From the NCBI GenBank assembly GCA_964559535.1, contig CAZLIC010000032.1, positions 1 through 41,842 of the forward strand: a stretch of DNA of 41,842 nucleotides. Direction: 5' to 3'. The notes below the pieces were generated by a model, which did not search any database, was not told where the DNA came from, and was given only the letters and a program-made list of their open reading frames with translations. The DNA is from CAZLIC01 sp964559535 (GTDB lineage Bacteria > Pseudomonadota > Alphaproteobacteria > Rhodobacterales > Rhodobacteraceae). Positions 26,701 to 33,090 of the stretch are shown here, one piece after another (within the stretch, counting starts at the first letter, position 1; every line of letters starts with the position of its first letter). The translations under genes were made by a program, and so were the position numbers.

Positions 26701-27143
26701 GGGCGACGGACGAGGCCACGGTACGCGCCGCGCTGGGCATGGCGCGGGTGCCCGAGGCGCCGGTAACGGTCGAGGCCCTGCCAGGGCCGACGGGCGAATC
26801 GAACCGGCTGTCATCCTATCTCCGCCCGCCGGTCCTGTGCCTTGGCCCCTCGCCCCAGGCGTCTCTGGCGCAGGCCGACGCGGTGCGGCGGTTGGGCGGT
26901 CTGGCGATCGAGGCGCCGGGGCTGCCCGCCGATGCGCTGAACCGGCTGACGGGATTCGCCGGTGCGGTGCTGTGGGGCGGCGATGCGCGTGCCGCGGCGC
27001 AGGCTTTGGCCGACCGGCCGGGGCCGATCCTGCCGCTGGTGGGCGACATGCCGGATGCCGGGCATGTGTTGCTGGAGCGGCACGTCTGCATCGACACCAC
27101 CGCGTCGGGCGGCAACGCGCAACTGCTGGCCGCCAACGCCTGA
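23709..27143 (+). CDS. putA: bifunctional proline dehydrogenase / glutamate semialdehyde dehydrogenase
   Basis: 1144 aa from ATG 23709, with AGGAG upstream. It oxidises proline to glutamate in two steps with FAD and NAD. There is no N-terminal ribbon-helix-helix DNA-binding domain, so regulation is left to the divergent Lrp-type gene. The proline dehydrogenase barrel spans about residues 100-460 (SYDMLGEAARTEADA, ISVKLSALHPRYE, RLVKGAYWDAEVKRAQ, THNAHTAA). The aldehyde dehydrogenase (about 520-975) has E767 (AETGGLNAM) and catalytic C801 (AGQRCSALR). A C-terminal tail of about 150 residues ending in GDMPDAGHVLLERHVCIDTTASGGNAQLLA matches the extra domain of long (type B-like) PutA, which seals the substrate channel. 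Confidence 0.96.
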   Translation: MSPDPRTVIDRHALADEGPLVATLVEQAALDAPARAAIVASGADLVTRIRGSAKPGLMEVFLAEYGLSTDEGIALMCLAEALLRVPDAETMDALIEDKIAPGDWGRHLGRSASSLVNASTWALMLTGRVLDDREPGVVGHLRAAVRRLGEPVIRRAVGQAMKEMGRQFVLGETIDSAMTRAREAEARGYTYSYDMLGEAARTEADARRYHLSYSKAITAIAGAARGNDIRANPGISVKLSALHPRYEVAKRDRVMAELVPRVRALAGLARAAGLGFNIDAEEADRLALSMDVIQAVLEDPSLAGWDGFGVVVQAYGRRAGAVLDWLYGLAGGLDRRIMVRLVKGAYWDAEVKRAQVMGLGSFPVFTRKQATDASYIANARKLLKMADRIYPQFATHNAHTAAAVLHIAREEGVEPMRFEFQRLHGMGERLHDLVMADHGTRCRIYAPVGAHRDLLAYLVRRLLENGANSSFVNQIVAEDVPPERVAACPLTALDGMEMVTNRAIPAGPALFPGRVNARGFDLTDAGDLQAVGAARAPFAAVAFTAGPLVAGAVAGGEVMSVVSPADGAAVGSVTVAALADVETALAAARRWDAPADERAAVLNRAADLYEADFGRLFALLAREAGKTLPDAVSELREAVDFLRYYAAGATGLEHPARGVFACISPWNFPLAIFTGQVAAALAAGNAVLAKPAEQTPLVAHAAVDLLRKAGVPATALQFLPGDGAVGAALTRDARLDGVAFTGSTETALLIRKAMAHHGNPTAPLIAETGGLNAMVVDSTALPEQAVRDVIASAFQSAGQRCSALRCLYLQEDIADGVEHMLFGAMDDLALGDPWHLATDIGPVIDEQAAAGIRAYVDAARAGGRVLKEMAAPSPGHFIGPVALRVGGIAQMPREIFGPVLHIARFRADDLDRVLSDINATGYGLTFGLHTRIDERVSRIVGRIRAGNTYVNRNQIGAVVGSQPFGGEGLSGTGPKAGGPHYLTRFTRAPVPEVAGVPGATDEATVRAALGMARVPEAPVTVEALPGPTGESNRLSSYLRPPVLCLGPSPQASLAQADAVRRLGGLAIEAPGLPADALNRLTGFAGAVLWGGDARAAAQALADRPGPILPLVGDMPDAGHVLLERHVCIDTTASGGNAQLLAANA

Positions 27144-27180
27144 CACCGCCGCCCCGCGGCACCCCGCCCTCGGGCGCCAC

Positions 27181-27240
27181 GCAAGCTGTCGCTTGCGGGC
27201 CGCCCTGCGGCGCGGCCCGGCCGGGGGGCAAGCCCCCCGG
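27181..27240 (+). terminator. hairpins downstream of putA, in a shared G/C repeat
   Basis: GCAAGC (27181-27186) pairs with GCTTGC (27191-27196), and CCGGGGGG (27221-27228) with CCCCCCGG (27233-27240) around CAAG. These could end putA transcription in the gap before convergent cobE. The surrounding 27165-27250 shares blocks (CACCCCGCCCTCGGGC and CTGCGGCGCGGCCC) with 38892-38962, so it belongs to a dispersed G/C-rich repeat. The remainder of 27144-27331 holds no gene. Confidence 0.5.
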
Positions 27241-27331
27241 ACCCCCCCCGGTTGCGCTGTGGTCATGGCCGAGGCGCAGTCGGCATACCCGGGACATTTG
27301 TGAACGAAAGCAGTGCGTTGCGCGGTTTTCT

Positions 27332-27694
27332 TCAGGTGTCCTGTGAGGTGGCGATGGCGCAGGTGGCCATGCGGTCGGGGCTGGTGGAGCGGCGGGCGAG
27401 AAGGCGTGCGTCGGGTCCTGCGGCAGCAAGGGCAGCGGCCTCGGCCAGGCTGCGGTGGCCGTAACGGGCCGGGGTGCGCGCGGGGCCGGCATCGGTGGTG
27501 GACAGGCGGTCGAGTGGGACGGGCAGAAGGGGAAGGTTCAGCGCGGCGGCGAGGCCCAGCAGGGCCGGGTGATGGGCCTTGTCGGCAGCGGTGGCAATGG
27601 CGGTCACATCGTCCGCGCCGCCTGCCGCGTCAAGGGCGGCCATCAGTGAGTCGGCGGTGGCCGCGGCGCGCAGGCCAAAGCCCGCAACCTTCAC
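27332..27694 (-). CDS. cobE: cobalamin biosynthesis protein CobE (CbiG C-terminal domain type)
   Basis: 120 aa from GTG 27694, overlapping the cobL stop as GTGA and thus coupled to it. The sequence MKVAGFGLRAAATADSLMAAL, followed by ATAADKAHHPALLGLAAALNLPLLPVP and RYGHRSLAEAAALAAAG, matches CobE/CbiG-C. CobE binds or assists precorrin intermediates in the aerobic pathway; its exact role is not settled. It is the last gene of the cob cluster in this window and converges on putA. Confidence 0.85.
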   Translation of the reverse strand: MKVAGFGLRAAATADSLMAALDAAGGADDVTAIATAADKAHHPALLGLAAALNLPLLPVPLDRLSTTDAGPARTPARYGHRSLAEAAALAAAGPDARLLARRSTSPDRMATCAIATSQDT

Positions 27695-28869
27695 AGCGTG
27701 ACCGCCCATTGCACCACCGGCCGTGCCGCCGTCCAGTCGCGGAAGCTGCCCAGGGGGGTGGCGGTGGCGATGTCGATACGGGTCAGGCTGCCGCCGTGGC
27801 GGGCGTGCAGGGTGGCAAGCAGCGTTTCGGTTTCAAGCGTGACACCGTTTGCGACCAGCCTTGTGCCGGGCGGCAGGGTGGCGCGCAGGTGGTCGAACAG
27901 GGCCTGCGAGCCGCCGCCGCCGACGAAAACGGCATCGGGGCGGGGAAGGGCGGTCAGGGCCTCTGGCGCCTTGCCGACCACAACATGCAGGCGGTGATCG
28001 ACGCCGAACCGCAAGGCGTTGGTGCGGATATTGGCGGCGCGGTCCTCGCGCGCCTCGATGGCGGTGGACGTGCCGCCCGCCCGGCAGAACTCGACCGAGA
28101 CCGAGCCCGAGCCTGCGCCGATGTCCCACAGGTGCAGGCCGGGGCGTGGGGCCAGCGCGGCCAGCGTGATGGCGCGGATGGGGGATTTGGTGATCTGGCC
28201 GTCACTGGCGTAGGTGTCGTCGGGGAGGCCGGGGATGGTGGGCAGACCGGGGGTGGCGCCGGGGTCGACGGCGACCGCCACGGGGGCTGCGATGCCGTCC
28301 GGCGCGGGCTGGTCCGCACGGAAAGAGCGCAGGCGTTCGTGCGGCCCGCCGAGGCGTTCCAGCACCGTGAGGGTGGCGTCGGGGTGGCCCTGTGCGGCCA
28401 GCCAATGCGCCAGCGCCGGGACCGCGGGCGCGTGGCGCAGCGTGGCGATGATCCGCGCGCCGGGGTACAAGTGGTTGACAAGGCGCGAAAAAGGGGCGGC
28501 GTGCAGGCCGATGGTAATGCACTCTTCCAGCCGCCAGCCCAGGCGGTTGGCGGCGATCTGGAAGCTGGAGGGGGCGGGGTGGCTGGTCCATTCGCCGGGG
28601 GTCAGGCGCGGGGCAAGGGTGCCGCCGGCGCCGTGCCAGAAGGGGTCGCCCGAGGCGAGGACGACGGTGGGCGTGCCCCTGCAGGCCAGCACGGGAGCGG
28701 GATCGAAGGGGATGGGCCAGGGCGTGCCGCGCGGGCCTGCCTGCGCGAGGTCGAGGTGGCGGGGCGCGCCGAAGACGGTTCCGGCGGCGTCCAGCGCGGT
28801 GCGGGCGGCGGCGGACAGGCCGGGCAATCCGTCCTCGCCGATGCCGATGAAGGTGAGCCATGGGGTCAT
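27691..28869 (-). CDS. cobL: precorrin-6Y C5,15-methyltransferase (decarboxylating)
   Basis: 392 aa fusion. The N-terminal half is the CbiE-type SAM methyltransferase (FIGIGEDGLPGLSAAAR, VVLASGDPFWHGAGG, PAPSSFQIAANRLGW). The C-terminal half from about residue 215 is the CbiT-type domain (ITKSPIRAITLAALAPRPG, WDIGAGSGSVSVEF, VGGGGSQALF). It methylates C5 and C15 and decarboxylates the acetate at C12 to give precorrin-8X. It is leftward with cobE, and divergent from cobK over 230 bp, so it needs its own promoter or antisense read-through across cobK. Confidence 0.95.
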   Translation of the reverse strand: MTPWLTFIGIGEDGLPGLSAAARTALDAAGTVFGAPRHLDLAQAGPRGTPWPIPFDPAPVLACRGTPTVVLASGDPFWHGAGGTLAPRLTPGEWTSHPAPSSFQIAANRLGWRLEECITIGLHAAPFSRLVNHLYPGARIIATLRHAPAVPALAHWLAAQGHPDATLTVLERLGGPHERLRSFRADQPAPDGIAAPVAVAVDPGATPGLPTIPGLPDDTYASDGQITKSPIRAITLAALAPRPGLHLWDIGAGSGSVSVEFCRAGGTSTAIEAREDRAANIRTNALRFGVDHRLHVVVGKAPEALTALPRPDAVFVGGGGSQALFDHLRATLPPGTRLVANGVTLETETLLATLHARHGGSLTRIDIATATPLGSFRDWTAARPVVQWAVTL

Positions 28870-29099
28870 GGTGCCGACCCTAGCGGGTTCCGGGCGATGT
28901 GCAACGCGCGGTGCGGTAATCTGCGGGATTTCAGGGGGTTGGGCGTGGCGCGTGCGGGATGATCCCGTCGCTGTTCGGGCGTGTTCCGGTAGCTATACCG
29001 CAGCTACGACGGAAAGCCGCCCGACGTCGGCCCAGGTGTTGACCGTGCCGTGCGAATCGGGGCCTTGCGCATGGCAGGACGGGGCGGCAGGACGGGCGC
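28870..29099. promoter_or_regulatory. divergent intergenic region cobL / cobK
   Basis: 230 bp without a convincing gene. It contains inverted repeats around 28987-29007: CGGTA/TACCG (28987-28991 and 28996-29000) overlapping GTAGC/GCTAC (28989-28993 and 29003-29007). A TTGACC at about 29039 could be a -35 element for cobK. No B12-box or other riboswitch core is visible, so control of cobK and cobL, if any, must differ from that of the main operon. Confidence 0.4.
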
Positions 29100-29837
29100 A
29101 TGAAGGTTCTGGTTCTGGGCGGGACAACCGAGGGGGCGGCCCTGTGCGCGGCGCTGGCGGCGGCCGGGGTGGACGCGGTCTGTTCGCTGGCCGGGCGGAC
29201 GGCGGCCCCCGCGGCGCTGCCGGTGCCGGTGCGGGTGGGCGGTTTTGGTGGGCCTGCGGGTCTGGCGGCCTGCCTGACCGAAGGCGGGTTCACCCATCTG
29301 GTTGATGCGACCCATCCCTTTGCCGCGCGGATGAAGCCCAATGCGGTGGCAGGCGCAGCGTGGGCCGGGGTGCCAATGGTGGCGCTGGAGCGCCCGGAAT
29401 GGGCGCCGGTGGCCGGGGACCGCTGGCAGGTTGTGCCCGACATGGCCGCGGCGGTGGCGGCGCTGCCTGCCGGGAACACGGTCGTGTTCCTGGCCATCGG
29501 GCGGCAGGAGGTGGGGCTGTTCGCGGGCCTGCCGCACCGCTTTGTCCTGCGGCTGGTCGACACGCCGGATGCGCCGCCCTTGCCGGGGGCCGCGGTGGTG
29601 GTGGCGCGGGGGCCGTTCACCGTGCAGGGCGATCTGGCGCTGATGCGCGGGCACGGCGTGCAGGTGGTGGTGGCAAAGAACGCGGGCGGCGACGGCGCGC
29701 GGGCCAAGCTGGACGCCGCGCGGGCGCTGGGATTGCCGGTGGTGATGGTGGCGCGGCCCACGGTGCCCGCGCGCCCGGCGGTGGGGTCGGTTGCGGCGGT
29801 GATGCGCTGGCTTCAGCGGGCCGAGCGGGGGGTATAG
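29100..29837 (+). CDS. cobK: precorrin-6A reductase
   Basis: 245 aa. It reduces precorrin-6A to precorrin-6B (dihydro form) with NADPH. Family segments are MKVLVLGGTTEGAALCAAL at the start, THLVDATHPFAARMKPNA, LERPEW, VVFLAIGRQE and VVVAKNAGGDGARAKLDAA. It is the only leftmost cob gene on the plus strand: it lies head-on against cobJ (25-bp overlap of the 3' ends) and divergent from cobL. This inversion separates cobL-cobE from the riboswitch operon. Confidence 0.94.
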   Translation: MKVLVLGGTTEGAALCAALAAAGVDAVCSLAGRTAAPAALPVPVRVGGFGGPAGLAACLTEGGFTHLVDATHPFAARMKPNAVAGAAWAGVPMVALERPEWAPVAGDRWQVVPDMAAAVAALPAGNTVVFLAIGRQEVGLFAGLPHRFVLRLVDTPDAPPLPGAAVVVARGPFTVQGDLALMRGHGVQVVVAKNAGGDGARAKLDAARALGLPVVMVARPTVPARPAVGSVAAVMRWLQRAERGV

Positions 29838-30541
29838 ACCCAGGGGCCCACCCGCCGCGTGGCACTGTTGCCCAGGATGACAACGGTGCGCATGTCGGCC
29901 ATGCCTTCGGTTGCCTCGTCCAGCGTGACGGTGACAAGGCGCTGGTCGGGCAGCGTCACGTTGCGGGCAAAGGTGATGAGCCTTGGGCCGGCGCCCGCCC
30001 CGCGCAGGGCCTGCAGCGCCTGCCCGAACTGGTGAGGGCGGCTGGCCGAACGCGGGTTGTAGAGGGCAATGGCGAAGTCGGCTCCGGCGGCGGCGGTCAG
30101 GCGGCGTTCAACAGTAGCCCAGGGTTTCAGGTTGTCCGACAGGTTGATGCAGGCAAAGTCGTGCCCCAGCGGCGCGCCGGCCGCCGCGGCCGCGGCCAGC
30201 ATGGCGGTGACGCCGGGCAGGATGCGGATGTCGGGAAGAAGGCCCGTCGCTTCGGCCGCCTCGAACACCGCCGAGGCCATGGCAAAGACGCCGGGGTCGC
30301 CGGAACTGACCACCACCACGCGGCGCCCGTCGCAGGCCAGCCGCAGGGCCAGCGCGGCGCGGTCACCTTCCACCCGGTTGTCCGACCCGTGCAGCGTCAG
30401 GCCCGCGCGGGGCGCCACGCGGGCGACGTAGGGGAAATAGCCGATCACGTCGGTGGCCAGTTCCAGTGCGGCGGTGACTTCGGGGGTGATCAGCCGCGGA
30501 TTGCCCGGTCCAAGGCCCGCGACAGCAAGCCAGCCGCTCAT
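29813..30541 (-). CDS. cobJ: precorrin-3B C17-methyltransferase
   Basis: 242 aa SAM-dependent tetrapyrrole methylase that methylates C17 and drives ring contraction. Visible: VAGLGPGNPRLITPEV at the N-terminus, VVVVSSGDPGVFAMASAVFEA (SAM loop), ILPGVTAMLAAAAAAGAPLGHDFACINLSDNLKPW, and IALYNPRSASRPHQFGQAL. Start ATG 30541. It follows cobI by 76 bp in which a dispersed repeat is inserted. The 3' end overlaps that of cobK. Confidence 0.95.
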   Translation of the reverse strand: MSGWLAVAGLGPGNPRLITPEVTAALELATDVIGYFPYVARVAPRAGLTLHGSDNRVEGDRAALALRLACDGRRVVVVSSGDPGVFAMASAVFEAAEATGLLPDIRILPGVTAMLAAAAAAGAPLGHDFACINLSDNLKPWATVERRLTAAAGADFAIALYNPRSASRPHQFGQALQALRGAGAGPRLITFARNVTLPDQRLVTVTLDEATEGMADMRTVVILGNSATRRVGPWVYTPRSAR

Positions 30542-30542
30542 G

Positions 30543-30591
30543 TGTTCTCATCTTTGCAAGAATACCCCGGGGTCCGGGGCAGAGCCCCGGC
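30543..30591 (-). repeat. dispersed G/C hairpin repeat, copy a (cobI-cobJ gap)
   Basis: Read on the minus strand: GGGGCTCTGCCCC, a run of C/G, then GGGTATTCTTGCAAAGATGAG. It matches the pattern at 35075-35141 inside cobN (GGGGCTGTCTGCCCC ... GGGTATTTGGGCAAAGATGAG, plus strand) and in part 39015-39068. The CCGGGGCTCTGCCCCGG stem can fold as a hairpin in the cobIJ transcript. Confidence 0.7.
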
Positions 30592-30617
30592 GCTGTTCAT
30601 CCGCGCCACGCCCGGGA

Positions 30618-31340
30618 TCATTCGGCAATCTCCGGCCGCCGCCCGTGGCCGGGCACCAGCACGATGGCGAAGTACGGGCAGTCGGCCGCATCCACCTCGG
30701 CCAGCCGGGCGATGCGCTGGCCGGGCATGGTGCCCTTTTCCACCAGCACCGCGTCGGCCAGACGCCCGGCGCGGGCCAGCGCCGCCTTCACCCGCGGCAG
30801 GTTGCGGCCCGTCTTCATGATGGCCAGCGCATGGGCGGACAGCATGTGCTGCACCAGGTCATCCTCGGGCAGCGTGCCCATCAGCACCGTCAGCACGTCG
30901 TCGCCCCAGGTCATCGGGCCCATGCCGTTCCAGCAGCCGACCATGCCGGGAATGCCGGGGATCACCGTCACCTCGGTGCGGCCCTTCAGCCGTTCGTACA
31001 GGTGCATGAAGCTGCCATAGAAGAACGGGTCGCCCTCGCACAGCACCACGACCTCGCCGGGCAGGGCGGCAAGGCGGTCGGCCCAGTCGTCATAGAAATG
31101 GGCCAGCGCGTCGATGTAGTCGGGGCTGGCGAACGGGAGTTCCGTGGTGAAAGGGTACTCCATGGCGTATTCTGCGGTGCCGGCGGCCAGAAGGCCCTCG
31201 ACGATCTGGCGCGCCTGTCCGGGGCGGCCGGGCTTGCGGAAGTAGGCAATCTGGGTGGCGGTGCGCACCGCGCGGTCGGCCTTGACCGAGATCAGGCCGG
31301 GGTCGCCGGGGCCAAGGCCCGCGCAGGTGATGCGGGCCAT
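30618..31340 (-). CDS. cobI: precorrin-2 C20-methyltransferase
   Basis: 240 aa SAM-dependent methylase that converts precorrin-2 to precorrin-3A. Visible: ITCAGLGPGDPGLISVKADRAV, AYFRKPGRPGQARQIVEGLL, VVVLCEGDPFFYGSFMHLYERL (SAM loop) and VIPGIPGMVGCWNGMG. Start ATG 31340 directly follows the TGA of cobH with no base between. It is part of the riboswitch-led operon. Confidence 0.95.
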   Translation of the reverse strand: MARITCAGLGPGDPGLISVKADRAVRTATQIAYFRKPGRPGQARQIVEGLLAAGTAEYAMEYPFTTELPFASPDYIDALAHFYDDWADRLAALPGEVVVLCEGDPFFYGSFMHLYERLKGRTEVTVIPGIPGMVGCWNGMGPMTWGDDVLTVLMGTLPEDDLVQHMLSAHALAIMKTGRNLPRVKAALARAGRLADAVLVEKGTMPGQRIARLAEVDAADCPYFAIVLVPGHGRRPEIAE

Positions 31341-31970
31341 TCATTCCCTCCGGCTGGCAAGGGCGTTGACGGCGGCCACGGTGATGGCCGACCCGCCAAG
31401 CCGGCCCTGCACGATCAGCGCGGGGCAGGGGGGTGCGGCCATCAGCGCCTCTTTCGACTCCGCGGCGCCGACAAAGCCCACCGGGCAGCCGATGACTGCG
31501 GCAGGGCGTGGCACGGTCGGGTCTTCCAGCAGGTTCAGCAGGTGGAACAGCGCGGTGGGGGCGTTGCCGATGGCCACGATGGCGCCCGCCAGGTGGGGGC
31601 GCCACAGTTCCACCGCCGCCGCGCTGCGGGTGTTGTGCATTTCGGCGGCCAGCGCCGGAACGCCAGGGTCGTGCAGGGTGCAGATCACCTGATTGTCGGC
31701 GGGCAGTCTTGCCCGCGTGATGCCTTCGCTGACCATGCGGGCATCGCACAGGATGGGGGCGCCGTTTTCCAGCGCCTTGCGGGCCAGTGCGGCCATGCCG
31801 GGGGTGAAGGCGACCGACTTCTCCAGCCCCACCATGCCCGCGGCGTGGATCATGCGCACGACCACCGGCTCTTCGTCGCCGTCGAAGCAGCGCAGGTCGG
31901 CCTCGGCCCGGATCATGGCGAAGGACGCGCGGTAGATCGCGGCGCCGTCGGTTTCATAGGTATGCGGCAA
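31341..31970 (-). CDS. cobH: precorrin-8X methylmutase
   Basis: 209 aa with TTG 31970 as likely start (MPHTYETDGAAIYRASF), overlapping the cobG stop by 17 bases; a longer frame to 32036 lies wholly in cobG. It moves the C11 methyl to C12, giving hydrogenobyrinate. Visible: RMIHAAGMVGLE with the catalytic His, PILCDARMVSEGITRARLP, VAIGNAPTALFHLLNLL and GCPVGFVGAAESKEAL. Confidence 0.94.
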   Translation of the reverse strand: MPHTYETDGAAIYRASFAMIRAEADLRCFDGDEEPVVVRMIHAAGMVGLEKSVAFTPGMAALARKALENGAPILCDARMVSEGITRARLPADNQVICTLHDPGVPALAAEMHNTRSAAAVELWRPHLAGAIVAIGNAPTALFHLLNLLEDPTVPRPAAVIGCPVGFVGAAESKEALMAAPPCPALIVQGRLGGSAITVAAVNALASRRE

Positions 31971-33090
31971 GGGCGGGCTCCAGAAGGGCTTCGGGCACGA
32001 CAGGGCCTGTGTCGGCAGCAGTGCCGTTTTGGACAAGGCGCCAGCCGTCGGGCGTGGCGGTCAGGGTCAGGGGGGCCACGCCGGGGTGGGCGCAGCCCTT
32101 GGCGCAGCCGCTGACGTGCAGCGTCTGGCGCATCTTCGGCGCCAGCGCGCGGGCAAGGGGGCGGGTGGGGCGGAGCCCTTGCGGACAGGCGGGGGCGCCG
32201 GTGCAGGCGATCACACTTAGCAGCGGGTCGTCTGGGTTTTCGATCAGCCCGTGGATGTACGCGGGGCCGTGCAGCCCTTCGACCAGCACCATGCGCCATG
32301 GCGTCAGGCGAAGGGGGCCTATCGTGGCGAGGGCAGACAGGGTGGCGGCATCGGTCTGGCCGAAGGCGAGGGCAAGGATGCGGCCCTGTGGCGTGGGGCC
32401 GGGTGCGGGGTGGAAGGTGGCAGGGGGAACGGCGGTTTCGCAGAACGCCGCGGGCAGCGGGGCGCGGGCCTGGTGCGCGGCCATGCGGCCGCGGTTTTCA
32501 GTAACGCCGCCGGTTTCGACAAACCAGCGGGCGAGGGTAAGGGCAAGGGTCACGGCGTGGGCGGAGCTAGTGGCGCGGGCGGCGGCGTTGGTTCCGGCCG
32601 GGCGGACCAGCAGTCCAGCGGCATCGCGTTCAAGGGCGATGTCGTGCGGCGTGTCGCGCAGCACCGGGGTGGGGCCGGTATCCACGGTGAAGCCGAACTT
32701 GGCCGGAAGGGCGGGGGCATCGCCGGCGGTCAGGGCCGTTTCCAGCGCGGTGGCGATGTCGGCGGTGCCGTCGCCCGGCACATGGAAGGGGGTGACGGTG
32801 ACGTTGCGGCGGGATTCGGCCTGCGCCGAGGCGTCGATCAGGTTCAGCGCGCGCAAGCCCGCGATCAGGGGGGTGTGGGTGTCAGGGGTGATGCCGCGCA
32901 GCTGCACGTTGGCGCGCGAGGAGAGGTCGATCTGGCCGTTGCCATGCGCCCGCGCCAGCGCCGCGATGCCTGCCGCCTGATCGGCCGTCAGCCGCCCGCC
33001 GCGGGGCCGGATGCGCACGACCCAGCCGTCGCCCGATTCCATCGGCCGCAGGGCGCCGGGGCACCAGCCCCTGACCGAAGGGGCACTCAT
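31954..33090 (-). CDS. cobG: precorrin-3B synthase (siroheme/iron-sulfur oxygenase type)
   Basis: 378 aa from ATG 33090, overlapping the cobN stop as ATGA. It hydroxylates precorrin-3A at C20 with O2, so it marks the aerobic pathway. Related to nitrite/sulfite reductases: RGWCPGALRPMESGDGWVVRIRPRGGRL and LSSRANVQLRGI in the N-terminal half, and the [4Fe-4S] ligand pattern CTGAPACPQG ... SGCAKGCAHPG near the C-terminus (four Cys visible). The gene looks intact, and is followed by cobH with overlap. Confidence 0.94.
   Translation of the reverse strand: MSAPSVRGWCPGALRPMESGDGWVVRIRPRGGRLTADQAAGIAALARAHGNGQIDLSSRANVQLRGITPDTHTPLIAGLRALNLIDASAQAESRRNVTVTPFHVPGDGTADIATALETALTAGDAPALPAKFGFTVDTGPTPVLRDTPHDIALERDAAGLLVRPAGTNAAARATSSAHAVTLALTLARWFVETGGVTENRGRMAAHQARAPLPAAFCETAVPPATFHPAPGPTPQGRILALAFGQTDAATLSALATIGPLRLTPWRMVLVEGLHGPAYIHGLIENPDDPLLSVIACTGAPACPQGLRPTRPLARALAPKMRQTLHVSGCAKGCAHPGVAPLTLTATPDGWRLVQNGTAADTGPVVPEALLEPALAAYL

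Noticed and set aside
28870..29099. Second B12 riboswitch between cobL and cobK
   Set aside because: No B12 box or GCCACTG core was found on either strand, only short inverted repeats.
31971..32036. Longer cobH N-terminus (start at 32036)
   Set aside because: These 22 codons lie inside the cobG coding sequence and do not resemble CobH; TTG 31970 gives the normal family start.
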